64,000 bases of DNA, taken from assembly GCF_028769735.1 (NCBI RefSeq), contig NC_088177.1, positions 38,278,870 through 38,342,869 on the forward strand, in the 5' to 3' direction. This document shows, piece by piece, positions 33,411 through 44,901 of the stretch. Under the pieces are notes generated by a model, which worked only from the letters and a program-made list of their open reading frames with translations, was not told the origin of the DNA and made no database searches. The stretch's first letter is position 1. Each line of letters opens with the position of its first letter. The DNA is from Zonotrichia leucophrys gambelii (taxonomy: Eukaryota; Chordata; Aves; Passeriformes; Passerellidae). The translations under genes were made by a program, and so were the position numbers.

Positions 33411-36099
33411 GGAAATGGATGCTTTGATTAAAATTGCTGGGCATTGCAGCTGAAGCAGGCTTTGACTTCTGCTGGCTGCCCAGTGATGCTTCTCCAGCAG
33501 CTCCTCCCAACCCTCCCAGAAGAGCCAGCACCCCAGTGCTGCAATTTAAGAGGCAAAAATCCTAAAAATCTCTCATGCAGATGAGTTTCCCCCTGTGATG
33601 TCTCCCTCCCCTCTTCCCATGGGCTCTGAATCACAGCACCTGCTTGCTTCAGCTGCTCTGATTAAAAGTGGAAAAGAAAATGATCAGTGAGGCTTGCTTT
33701 CTTCTCGCCAAACAATGCCCCCAAACCTCCCCAAACTGGCATGTCCTGTACAAAAAGAAAACCCTCTGCATTAATAAGTCAGCCTTTGGACCCTCAGGAG
33801 TGTCTTTTGTGTGGGGTTCTCCCTGCATTTTAATAAGCCTGGCTTTTACAAGGCCCCCCCCCCAAAAAAAAAAAGAGAGAAACAGACACAGGCACAAAGA
33901 CAAATTTCATTAGGCTCTAATCTCCTCTCTGACAAATACACTCCTGCAGATCCCTAAGCCCTTTCAGCCCAGCAAAGCTTATTTTATTTTATGTATAATC
34001 TTGTTGTTGTTTTGTTCCCCGCCAAAATAAAACTCGTTTTCCCGGCTCCCAGCACGGATAACATCTCTTTCTTTCGCAGAGGTGTGAAGTTGTTAATGAG
34101 CTGCCTCACGTGCTGGAAACCCCAGCAAATCCTTTGATTAAAACCAGTCCGAGGGACAGGATTATTTGTGCTCTGATGCCTTGGAGGGATGGAGGTGGCT
34201 GTGGCTGGGGAGAGAGGAGGGGAGGATGAGGAGGATGAGGAAGATGAGGGATGGCACTGGCTGGGGGCAGCAGGTTTGCTTGGCTTGGCAGAGCACTAGA
34301 AAGGAACGTCAGGGAAAGGGAGGGGGTTGTGAAATGCCATCAGCACTCGGTGTTGTATAAACAGAGATGCTGGCAGGAGGATTTGCTGTGAAATTCAGCG
34401 GTTTTTGGAGGAGGGGAGCTTTGAGTGGGAGATCTGAGGTCAGCAGGAGGGTGCTGACACGCCAGTAGTCACAGCAAGGAGTTTGGGAGGGCTTGGCTTG
34501 TCATTGCTCCATGCTCTGCATCCCTTCCCCTTCACAAAGCTCTTCAGCTCTGCTTTATCCTCCCCTGGCTCATGGGAGCACCCACCCATCACATCCCTGC
34601 ACAGACAGGGTGAGCACACCTGGAACTGCCGAGCTGCAGAACTGGGGCAGAACCAGCAGGAAAAGCAGAAATGGCAGCAAAAGGAGCAAACCCCCCTCCA
34701 AGGGTGGATCACCTATTGTGGCACTGCTGGAGGAGCTCACACTTTTGGATAGGAGCCCACTGGAGCATTCCTGGCACAGCTGCTTTAGATCCAGGCATTT
34801 TGGGTGGCTCCTCTGCTCCCAGGGCTGGGGTGGGGAGGGAAGGCAGACCCTCGGTGCATTTTGGGCATTTTGGCTGGCTGGGAGATGCTGAGGGAAATGC
34901 CAGCCTGGCATCTGCCAGCCTGAGGCCATGCTCAGGGCTGGAGCCAGGGGAATGCAGTAAACATCTGTCCATCTGTTCCATCCTGGGATGAAAACCAGCC
35001 CCGGTCGTTCTCCCTCTTGGCTGCTGAGGTTCAAACACTCTCAGCGAGTTCCTGAGCCTCAGAGGAGCCTGGAAGGTGCCAGCAGCCGTCTGTCCCCCCC
35101 TTCCTGCTGCACATCAGGCTGACAAAAGCAGTGCAGGGAGCAGCAGGCAGAGCTGGCAGGCTCATCTGGCACTTGGATGCAGCTCCAGGGTCCCTTTGGC
35201 TCCAGCCCTGGTGGCTCAGCTCCATGTGGATGCATGGCACGGAAAAGCTGGCACACCAGCCCTCTCTGGAGCCCAGCCATCCCAAAAAGCAGCCCCCAGC
35301 CTGGGCAGGACAGGGAACATCTCAGCTGCAGCCCCTGGTGTCTGTGCTTGTGGGGGTTTGGTGGAAAATGGTTTTTATGGTTAAAGCACATCTGTAGCCC
35401 CTTAAAGCTGAGCCAGAGGTGGCTGCTGGTCACTCCCTGCCCTGATGGGGTTGTTTTCCTGATCAGAGGGGGACAAAGGCACCTGGCTTTTTTGCAGGGC
35501 TTGGGAGAATGATCCTGATGGATTCCCCTTTTTTCAGGGAAAATGACCCTGATGGATTCACCTGGTGGAAAGAAAGGAAAGGAGCCCCGTGTGCGAGGGA
35601 GCAGGGTGGCCAAGCTCCCAGCACCTCACCAGACACTCTGCACTGGTGGAAAGGTGCAGCCAGGCTCTATCCCACCCTGAATTCCTTCTGGCAATGGATT
35701 GTTTCCATAAAAATAAAAATAAAATTGCAAAAGCCAGCCAGGACTCTGAGGCTCCCCTGTCCTTGGGGAAAAGGTTTGGGGCAGAAATTTGAGGTTCTGT
35801 TATTGCCTCCCAAATTCTCCTGGGCATTTGGCACAAGGGAAACAAGGGGAATCATGGCTCTGTTACTCCTCCCAGAGGAAACTTCTGGGCTGCCTGCACA
35901 GAGAAAAACTGGGGGGGAAAGTCTGATAGCTTCAAGTATTTTAGAGTGGAAATATTTGGAGGGAAGAACTTAATAGGCACAGCAAACATTTGGTTGCCTC
36001 AGAGATTTCCTGCACATCATTTGTCTTCTGGTGAAATACTCTGGCTTCATTCTGGAGCCACCTCTCTCTTCTGGGTCAGAAAGATGTAAAACCAGCCAT
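33411..36099. other. Unique noncoding sequence
   Basis: No gene is recognised. A C9/A12 junction is at about 33855, and a short GAGGAT-type purine stretch at about 34198-34250. Segment 33900-34170 has features that could indicate a conserved element. The 184-codon frame at 35059-35613 (minus) has no domain and overlaps plus-strand frames. Confidence 0.45.
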
Positions 36100-36395
36100 G
36101 TACTTCAATATTTTTACATTATAAATATAATATTATAATACATATTGTGATATTATAATAGTATAATATACATTATAATTACATGTAATATAATATAATA
36201 TAATATAATATAATATAATGTTTTAATATAATTAATTATTACTGTTATTTAAATATATATTAATATATTATAATAGTATATTAATATATTATTATTCTAA
36301 TATATTATATATTAGAATAATAATATATATCATACTATCATAATAATATATATTATATATAATGTTAATGTAATATTTTATGTTATATCTTAGGG
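36100..36395. repeat. AT-rich low-complexity block with (TATAA)n
   Basis: Nearly 300 bp of almost only A and T. It includes about seven perfect TAATA/TATAA units (about 36188-36220) and a strong hairpin at 36284-36328. Confidence 0.9.
36284..36328. repeat. Perfect hairpin, 21-bp arms, 3-nt loop
   Basis: The left arm at 36284-36304 and right arm at 36308-36328 are exact reverse complements, with TTA between them. The arms contain 'attctaatata' and 'tatattagaat'. The sequence is A/T only except for one C/G pair. Confidence 0.95.
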
Positions 36396-37174
36396 GTGAG
36401 TTCATCACAGCTGCAATGAGTGAGATCTTAAAATTTTCCACCTTCTCCGTAGCAGAGACTCCTTCAGGTGTGAGAAGCAGCAAAAGCCCTGGTGGAAATC
36501 ACCCTGTGCAAAGCTTGAAGGGGGAAAAGGAAACCCCAACCCAGCAAGAGCTTTGGGTGAACAGTCAGACACAAGGCTTGCAGAAGGATTTTTGTGTTTG
36601 AAAACTCCTGTGCTCGTTTTACCCAGTGATACCATTTGGGGCAAAGGGAGATGTAGATAGATGTTGAGGCTGTGGTAACCCTGCTTTAAGTGTGAAATGG
36701 AGCAAAGGAGACCACAGTGAATGTGTTTGAGGACTCACCCTCAATGTGTTGAGCTCACAAACTCAAAACTCCGCTGAGCCATCTCTAAAAAGAGGCAGAA
36801 AGTTGCTGGATTCCTCCTTCCCCTCCCTGCATCCCAACCACGTCCTCCTCTTCCCCTTGAACAGAACACCAGTGAGATGCAGATGAAACGTCAGAGATAT
36901 TTTGGGGAGACAAACCCCAGCCCCAAACATCTGTTCCTGGCTTTCTCCTGGCCAGAGGGGACAGGTCAGGCTTAGCTGCACTCCAAGTGCCTTTTGCATC
37001 CGGCAGCTCTGCACAAGCTCAGCCTCGAGCCAGGCAGATCATCCCTGCTCTTGGAATTAAACACACCCAGGAGCCCTGCCAGCATCTGTGTGCAGGGCTT
37101 GGGGCTGAAGGAAATGATGGGTTCTGGACCAGAGCTGGGAAAATGAATAAATAAATGAAAAGGGAATAAATAAA
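36396..37174. other. Unique noncoding sequence
   Basis: No gene is recognised. The stretch just before the solo LTR (37138-37172) is rich in 'aaataaat' words. Confidence 0.45.
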
Positions 37175-37180
37175 CTCCTC
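37175..37180. repeat. Target-site duplication CTCCTC, left copy
   Basis: CTCCTC abuts the left LTR end and recurs exactly at 37565-37570 against the right end. Confidence 0.88.
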
Positions 37181-37252
37181 TGTGACGGTGTTCACAGGGG
37201 TTTTCAGATGAGGGAAGAGATGAGGATCTGACTCCATGTTTCAGAAGGCTGA

Positions 37253-37258
37253 TTTATT
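37253..37258 (-). promoter_or_regulatory. Polyadenylation signal AATAAA in the solo LTR
   Basis: TTTATT on the plus strand, at the equivalent position to 7228-7233. Confidence 0.6.
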
Positions 37259-37396
37259 ATTTTATTATATATATTACATTAAAACTATACTAAAAGAATA
37301 GAAGAAAAGGTTTCATTAGAAGGGTTAGCCAAGAATAGCAAGGAAAGAATGATAACAAAGGCAGCTGTCTCGGGCTCTCTGTCTGAGCCAGCTGGC

Positions 37397-37441
37397 TGTG
37401 ATTGGCCATTAATTAGAAACATCCAACATGGGCCAATCACA
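37397..37441 (-). promoter_or_regulatory. Opposed CCAAT-box pair in LTR U3
   Basis: tgtgattggcc (37397-37407) and ggccaatcaca (37431-37441) are exact inverted repeats with a 23-bp spacer. CCAAT core centres are 32 bp apart, unchanged from the 7-kb copy although other parts of the LTR differ. Confidence 0.6.
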
Positions 37442-37570
37442 GATGCACCTGTTGCATTCCACAGCAGCAGATAATCATTGTTTAAATTTTGTTCCTGAGG
37501 CCTCTCAGCTTCTTAGTAGGAAAAATCCTAAGGAAAGGATTTTCATGAAAAGATGTCTGCAACACTCCTC

Positions 37571-38855
37571 CTGTGATGTTTGCATTCATGTTGGAGGTGA
37601 AAAAAAGGTGCAAAAAAAATGGCACACTGCATTACTGCAAGGAGGAAATAACTCTCTGTGCCTCCCCAGCCACCAGGGTGGGTGTTAGGGAAAGGATTCC
37701 CTGTTGGAGAGATTATTGTGGGATAAATTGGAGCAGCTCCAAGCCAGAAGCTTTTTTGGTTTGTTGTTTTTCCATCAGCCAGGGCACGGCAGAGTTGGGG
37801 GACCAGGGGCTCCATCCTGCCCGAGGCAGAGGATGAAGGCAGAGCACACCAAAATGGGTGTGTGGAGAATGGTAGTGGGGACAGAGTTTTAAAAATTAAC
37901 AAATTAATTAATTTCAGCTAGATGGAAGGGGATGATTTACTGGAAAATGGGCCCTGGCTGTAAACTTCTCTGCCACTCACGCTGTCTGTAAATTGATTTA
38001 TCACATGCTCACCTTTGGGCAAGGATTTTCTTCATTGCTGCCTGTCAATAGAATTTCTGTGCGGATGCACTTTAATTCGAGCAGGGCTGAGGTGATTTGG
38101 GAGCCACAAAACCCGTGGCCACTACCAAGAGGTGCTGGTTTCCCTGGGAAATCCAGGGTTGTGCTGTGGCCCTTGGGAAATGTGACCTAAATTGGAAGGG
38201 GAATAAACTGTGGAAGAACAAGAAAAGCCAGGGAATGGAGTGAAGGGTAAACAGAGCAAGGATCGTGTGTGATGTTTCCCTGACTCTGGGGCTGAAAGAC
38301 ATCTAAATATAACAAATATTGAAAGCTTTTATCCCATCCAGTATAAACAACAACAAAGTACTGAGTGGGGCTTTTTTTTTTTCCCCCTCTGCCTGGCAGA
38401 GAAATAGGAAAAAATTCCTTTTGGATCCCACAGGCAAAGTGAGGACAGGATGGAGTCCTGCCCCAAAAGTGGAGGCATGGCCCTTCCTGACCTCTCTCTG
38501 TTGAGCTCAGCTTCCCAGTCCACTCTGGTCCACCTGGGATGAACCATCTGGGACCAAAGCCTGGGATGTTCACTGGGAATATCCAGCCCTGGGGGCCTGC
38601 AGGGCCCTGAAGGAGCACAAACCCAAGCCCACCCCACAACTTTAACCCTATAACTTTTGTGGCTGGGGCTCCAGGCAGAGTTTTCCCCATAGGGAAGGAG
38701 CACAGGGCTGAGGAAACTGGGGAGAAAGAACATCTGGCTGCTCCCAGCAGCTGCAAGGATTTTAACTGAGTGTGGTTTCCCATGGGAGCTGCAGGGACCC
38801 TGCCCCAAACTGTGTCAGCTTGGAGTTGTACTGAGGTATTATTTTGGGTTTTTTT
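37571..38855. other. Unique noncoding sequence
   Basis: No gene is recognised. The 198-codon minus frame at 38187-38783 overlaps a 159-codon frame in another phase and has no domain. Neither is called. Confidence 0.5.
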
Positions 38856-38859
38856 TCAT

Positions 38860-39532
38860 TAATTCTTAGGGTAAAAATTATCCTAATCTAAATTTTAAAA
38901 ATCCTAATTTATCCTAATATATTTTAAATAAAAATATCCTAATTATATGTATCCATATTGAAATAAAATTTTCCTAATTTAACCTAATATTTTTAAATAA
39001 AAATATCCTAATTATATATATACTAATTGAAATAAAGATATCCTAATTTATCCCAATATTCTTAAAATAAAAATATCCTAATTATATAATCCTAATTATA
39101 TATATACTAATTGAAATAAAGGTATCCTAATTTATTCTAATATTTTTAAATAAAAACATCCTAACTATATATATCCTAATTGAAATGAAAATATCCTAAT
39201 TTATCCTAATATTTTAAAATAAAAATATCCTAATTATATGTATCCTAATTGAAATAAAAATATCCTAATTTATCCTAATAAATTTTAAATAAAATATCCT
39301 AATTATATATATCCATATTGAAATAAAAATATCCTAATTTATCCTAATATTTTTAAAATAAAAAATATCCTAATTATATAATCCTAATTATATATATGCT
39401 AATTAAAATTAAAATAACGTAATTTATCCTAATTTATTTTAAATAAAAATATCCTAATTATATATTTCCTAATTGAAATAAAAATATCCCAATCTATTCT
39501 GCTATATTTTTAATAAAAATATCCTAATTATC
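38860..39532. repeat. AT-rich minisatellite, unit about 69-70 bp with 84-bp variants
   Basis: The landmark 'atatcctaattat' (or a one-base variant) recurs at 38934, 39003, 39073, 39157, 39225, 39294, 39365, 39449 and 39519. The spacings are 69, 70, 84, 68, 69, 71, 84 and 70. Each unit carries 'tcctaattgaaataaa' and 'cctaatttatcctaatat' type words. The two 84-bp units carry the same extra 'atcctaattatat' insertion. An older flank at 38860-38933 is degenerate. Confidence 0.93.
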
Positions 39533-41215
39533 TGGCAGGCAGAACAGGTACCAGGCACTGTTGAAAGCATGGAGGGGACAGAGCCCTTCCAGTGCAGGCT
39601 GGAAATAATAATTTATATTAATTAATATTAATTCCCCTGGAAAAAGCCCTGCATATCCCCACTGACCTGGCTCAGTGATTTTAGCAGGTCATTGCCTGGC
39701 AAAATATCCCTCAGCCTTCATCATCCTCTTCCTCCTCCTACCACCCTCAAGCTGTGGAGGAGGAGCTCCTTACCTGGCGAAAACGGGGTGGAGTATTCAG
39801 TGTTTACACCCAAAATTACTTTCAGCTCCACCATTTTGGCTTTTGCAGTCGCCTCCCTCCTCCAGGGCCAAGGGTGTGTGAAAGAAGGAGCTCTGCGACC
39901 TGCTGGGGACTCAGCTGGGTGAAGAAATCCCTCAGACAGGCAGGAATTTGAGGTCTTTCCGTGTCATCTATTTCTGATGTCCAAGAGCCCGGGCTGGGAA
40001 CTGCCACCTTGGCGTTTCCAGCATTCCTGGGGTGGGGAAAGAAGCCTTCAGGAGCAGATGGACTGCAAAATATCAGAGCACTGGGAATGAATCAGTTCTA
40101 TGGTAGGGCGCACACTGGAGCATCAGAGACACTGGAACTGATACTGCCTGTAAAACTCCTCGTCCCAGTGGGATGAATTCAGGCTTGGATCAAACCTGCA
40201 GGCAGAAATAAAGAGCCAACAGCCAAGTGTAGGCTGGTCTTGGCTGTGCCATGCCCAGTTAGGCTGGGGGTTTGTCCCAAGGAACTCACAAGAGGAATTC
40301 CTGCCTGCAGGCCAAAACTGACAGCAAGATCCTCGGTGGAAATCCTTGTGGGAGGGGAGGGAAGTCTGTCTGCCCCCCAAAGTGCACATCCCTTAGGTCT
40401 GAGCCAGCAAAAGCTGCTGGCGATGGTTGGAGGCACAGGATTAGCAGTGCCACACTTAGGAGGGGACAAAGGAGCAGTGGCAGAGGTTGGGGATTGTTCC
40501 ATGGACGTGGCCAAGGATAAACAGTGTTAACAAAGCAGTGCATAAACAGAGGATGTCAATATGCCCTGATTGCTATCATGGAGGCAGCTCCCTGCCATGT
40601 GGCCGTGGTTTCCTGTTTATCCAGAAGGGAGAGTCACAACAAAAGCTGGAGCACTCGGTGCCTGTGGTTTATATTTTATTTGTTTTTATTTCTAGAGCTC
40701 AAAGCAGCCCTCGTTTCTGCTGGAGCTCCTGCTGGAGCACAGGTGACCTGATCCCAGCTCCTGCCACCCAATCACATCTTCCTGAAATCTCTGAAATCCT
40801 TCATCTGAACAAAGGAGAAAGTGTCACATGCTTGCAAGGAACAAAGGCGAGGAATTAATTCCCTGTGATTTCTGCTGCTCCTGGTTTGACACCCGATGAC
40901 AGGCGCCTCTGGAGTCAATCCTAGGAACACATGTACAGCTGCTGGGGGGGAAATTCTGCCTTATCATCTGTCAGAATTTATGCTCCCAGGGCTGCTTATC
41001 TCCTGCTGCCTGGTGGGACCCCTGTGAGCTTCTGTAATTCTCCTTCTTCCAGGCTTTTGGTGCCTCCCCTGGCACTCCTGGTGGAGCAGACCCAGGATCA
41101 GTCATCGCTCTGCTCTCCAGGGAAACTTCCAGTTTCCCTGCTGAAAGGAAGGGGAAATCTCACCTAGCTTTGGCAGAGGAGACCTAAAAGAAAGAAAGAG
41201 GAGAGTGCTTGTGGG
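39533..41215. other. Unique noncoding sequence
   Basis: No gene is recognised. The stretch 39608-39640 has a small 'attaatatta' cluster. Confidence 0.5.
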
Positions 41216-41370
41216 GTTATGGTGGTGTGAGGTTGGCAGGGACCTTGAAGCCCATCGAGTTCCATGGGCAGGGACACCTTCCACTGTCCCAGGGTGCTCC
41301 AAGCCCCGTCCAGCCTGGTCTTGGACACTCCCAGGGATGTGGCAGCCACAGCTACCTGTGGCCACGGCCT
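41216..41370 (-). mobile_element. CR1 LINE 3'-end fragment
   Basis: 'ggttggcagggaccttgaag', 'ccatgggcagggacacctt', 'gctccaagccccgtccagcc' and 'ctcccagggatg' are in antisense order. Confidence 0.88.
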
Positions 41371-41844
41371 TTTTCTGATGTTGCTGTCTGGAAGCTGAAG
41401 AACACAGGTGATGAACCAAAAATATTGTGGAAATGGACCAGCACTAAAACTTGCTTTAAAAGAAAAATAAGGAGATTGTCTAAGAGCCCTTTCTTTGGAA
41501 ATGAGAGCTGCCCCAAAGTTTGGCAAAGCCTTCCTTGGAAGAATGGAAGGCAGAATTAGGAAAGATAAATCAGTTTTACTTTAAAAGAATGAGTTATTTG
41601 GTGAGATCTGCAGCCATTTTGACTGTTTTCACATAGTCCATCTTTATTTACCTTCGTGTCACTCTAGCAAGGATTTTGGCTCTATTTTAGTGGCATATAA
41701 AGAGTTTCCTGCTTGCTCGTATTTTAGGGAACTTGATGAGTATTTCCATATAAAGAAAAAGGCCTGAAGGAGAGGGTTTATCTCAGCAAGGAGAAAAGTC
41801 TTCATTTTCCAGGATGTTTGAGATGATGCCACAGACTGCCTGGC
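41371..41844. other. AT-richer unique sequence
   Basis: No gene is recognised. 41560-41770 is AT-rich without simple repeats and could be a conserved noncoding element or an old repeat. Confidence 0.4.
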
Positions 41845-41945
41845 TTGTGGATGGGGCTTGGAGCAGCCTGGGGTAATGGAGGGTTTCCCTGCCCATGGAG
41901 ATGAATTTTAAGGTCCTTTCCAAGCCAGGCTGGGATTCTGTGGTG
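41845..41945 (+). mobile_element. CR1 LINE 3'-end fragment
   Basis: 'gtggatggggcttggagcag', 'ccctgcccatggagatga' and 'aaggtcctttccaagccagg' are followed by 'gggattctgtgg'. Sense orientation. Confidence 0.85.
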
Positions 41946-44754
41946 GCCAGACCATGTTCACCTGCCCACCAGGAAGCCAAAGCTCATCCCTGACATCAAT
42001 CCATGCCAGGAATCATCGGTGTGGTGGCACCACACAGGGCAGGGCTTTGGCAGGACCACTTGTGAAACTCTGGATCCAGGGAGAAGAAAGCAGCAGAGCT
42101 GTCAAACCACCCCAGTTCCTGTTTATGTCACCAGAGCCCCTAGGTTAGGGCTTGAACAATGGATTAACTAATATGTTACAGGCACAGAAAGCCCTGGAAA
42201 AAGGAAGGAGGAAGAGGTTTCCCTCCCACATTCGGAATATGTGACGTGGGGCTGCTGGGCAAGCCAAAGGCTTTTGTAAAGCCAAGGAAGGCTTTAAAAA
42301 ATTAAGGGGAGCTTGCAGGAAGGCTCAAGGAGAGAAGAGAAGAGCTGGAGGGATCCTCAGCTGCTCTGGGAGTCACGGCTCCGTGCAGTGAGGAGGTCAG
42401 AGCCAGTTCAGCACTTGGAGCCTGAGCTCTCCCCAGAGCAGCTCCTTGCTCTGTAGCACACGTTGGCTGACCAGGACCATTCCAGCTTGTTCTTATTCTG
42501 CCTAATCACATCACTCTGAGGAAACAACTGCACCAGTGCTGGGGCTGAGGCTTTGCTGTTCCTGAATCATCCTGATAATCCCCAAATCCCAGGAGATGCA
42601 TGAGACTCCCTCTGCTTTTGGCCCTGGGCGAGGAGAACCCTCACAGCCACCCCTGCTCCTTGCCTCTCAGCCAGCAGCTCTGCTGAGTTTCACCCCACCA
42701 AGGCCAGGTGCAGTGGTGGGGACCAGTCCAAGGGCCAGAGCAGAGCTGTGGGTGAAGCTTGGGCTCAGCACCCTCACAGCAAGCGAGGAAATTCAAAGTT
42801 CTCTCCCTTCCTTTGCTGTGTGCTGTTAATTTGTCAAGTTTTATCTATTTCTGCTACCCCTGGCTGCTGCACGCTGTGTAAAATTCTCCCTGTATCACGT
42901 ACGAGATGCTCTGCCAGCCTTGGACTGGAAAAACAAAAGCAGAGGTCCATTTTTATGTAAATGTCTCCCAAATCTGACTGAAGGCACTTAAATTGGTTTA
43001 AAGCCTTGCAGTTCCATGCTTTTGACAGATCCAGCCACAACCAGCTTGTTCTGGCATCTGTGGGCTTGTCACATGATTTTTTTTTTTGCTCTCAAATTAA
43101 GGTTTTTTTAATCACTTAACATCAGTTAATAGGCACTTAAAATGAAGTAATTTCCTTTTTATTTTCTTACTTGGTCTCTGCTGATCAGTGCAGGATGAGA
43201 TCACCTGAATTTTATTTTGGGTGGGGGGAGGCCAAAGGGAAAATTGGCAACATCCACCTAGGGCTTATTTTGGTTTTATTTCCCCCTTCTCCTTTGAACA
43301 GGGCGGGATTTCTGCAGAACAATTAACATTCATTCGCTAAGTGCTTTTGCAAGCATGTTTACGAGAAATGCAAATACCCCAGGACTGCGGTGGGCTCGTT
43401 TTTCACCTCAATTTAGCCCCAGATCCCGCGGGTTTGTGTACACATCGGGGTCTCATGCTACAGCACTTGAAAGTTTGCACGCCCGGGGCCGAGCGTGTCT
43501 GCAAACCTCCCTGGGGTGGAGGGGCTGGGGCGTGAGAGAGCACGGGATGCTGCAGCACAGCTGGAAAACCCAGGCTGTCCAGGCCTCTCCAGAGGTCCTG
43601 GAAGGGAATTCCAGAGCCTGGAGACCACCGTCCCGTAAAGAGTGTTCCACCAAGCGGCCCAAGATAACCCAGGGAGGGTGATGCCTCCAGGGCTGTGTTT
43701 TTCCGTCTCAATCTGTGTTTTTCCACCTCAAACCATTCTGCTGGCAGAGCAGAGGCCATAGCAGGGCTGCTGTGAATTCTGTGATTTATAGGGTGGAGGC
43801 TGAGCTCCCAGCCAGGAGCAGCAGAGAGGTTTTCCATGGGAAGTGTGACAGCACCAAGGAGCAGGATCCGCATTGGGTTTCCCCAGCCTGGTGAAAGGCA
43901 TCCCCAAATCAGGGGTTTTTCATGGGAATTGTAGGCAGGAAGACCTCTCTGCTCCTGTTTGGGCTTTCCAAGGAGCTGGCCAATCCATTCAGGGATTGAA
44001 GGAGGAGAGGAAAGCCCCGTATTCTTTCCCTAAGGAAAAAACGCTAAAAATGGAATTCCTTCTTCCCAACCGATTGGTGGACCTCAAAGAACAAACCACG
44101 ACCAAGGGCTGTGGAAAAGATTGGCAAAGGACAGTGAGAAGGGGTGGATTTAACAAGGCAACCTGGATATCCTCTCCCACATCACAAACACAGTCCCTTG
44201 AGGGCACTCACTGGGAAACTCTCTGCTTAATTACAGAATTACAGCCTAATTGCTGCCCTGGGAGCAGTGCTCACGCCTTTGGATGATGGCTTGAGACTGG
44301 CTGCTGGAAAACTGCTCCCAAAGATGTTTTTTAGGATATCAGGCCCAAAGGAAGTATGCAAGGGAGTTGTGGGTATGGTTGGAGCAGGGAGGAGAAGAGG
44401 CATATTCTGTTCAGGGAGTCTTGGAAAGGGGAACAGCAGCAGCAAACACAGAGATAATTTATCCTTTTTATCCTTCAAACTTCATAAAAAAGAGGCTTCT
44501 TCTGCAGGGGGCAAAGGAGTAATACTGGGGGTGGGCAAAGAATGACCTTTACAATATTAAAACCCAGTTGCCTGGAAATCAAATGCTAGAAGATGATACA
44601 GAAACTTGGATTTAAAGCAGGTTTTTAAACCTGATAGGAATTAAAAACTCATCCAAAGGACCTGGAAGAAATGCTAGCTGATAAGGATGATGGTGGATAA
44701 CTGCTCAATAAATAACCAGTGTGGTCAGGGCAGGGGGGTGAAAGCTCCTCTGCT
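41946..44754. other. Unique noncoding sequence
   Basis: No gene is recognised. 43310-43480 contains an exact ATGCAAAT octamer (43366-43373) and scattered CpGs. The 156-codon minus frame at 43403-43873 has no domain. Confidence 0.45.
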
Positions 44755-44901
44755 TCTTCTGCACCCCTGGAGGTGCCCAGGGAAGGCCTGGATGGGGCAC
44801 CCAGTGCTCTGGGCTGGGTGACAAGGTGGGGATTGGGCACAGCTTGGACTCCATGGCCTTGGGGGTCTTTTCCAAGCTGAAAGATTATGGGGTTCTGTGA
44901 C
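44755..44901 (+). mobile_element. CR1-like 3'-end fragment, variant subfamily
   Basis: The sense blocks are 'ggcctggatggggcaccc', 'agtgctctgggctgggtgac', 'aaggtggggattgggcacag' and 'cttggactccatggccttgg', then a 'gttctgtga' tail. The same blocks in antisense are found at 62741-62945, so the two define one subfamily distinct from the other copies. Confidence 0.8.

Larger units (their letters stand above)
37181..37564 (-). mobile_element. Intact solo LTR (ERVK-type) with 6-bp target-site duplication
   Basis: This 384-bp element is the same family and orientation as 7155-7531. On the minus strand it starts TGTTGCAGACATC and ends ..CCGTCACA. It has an AATAAA on the minus strand (37253-37258), the opposed CCAAT pair (37397-37441) and CTCCTC flanks. 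There is no adjacent internal retroviral sequence. A few small indels account for the length difference from the 7-kb copy. The clean ends suggest a fairly young insertion. Confidence 0.9.

Noticed and set aside
38187..38808. 198- and 159-codon overlapping minus frames
   Set aside because: Two phases of the same DNA are open and neither shows a domain. There is no supporting signal such as codon bias or a start context that can be judged by eye.
38860..39532. CRISPR-like array in AT-rich repeats
   Set aside because: The whole unit repeats, with no unique spacers of constant length.
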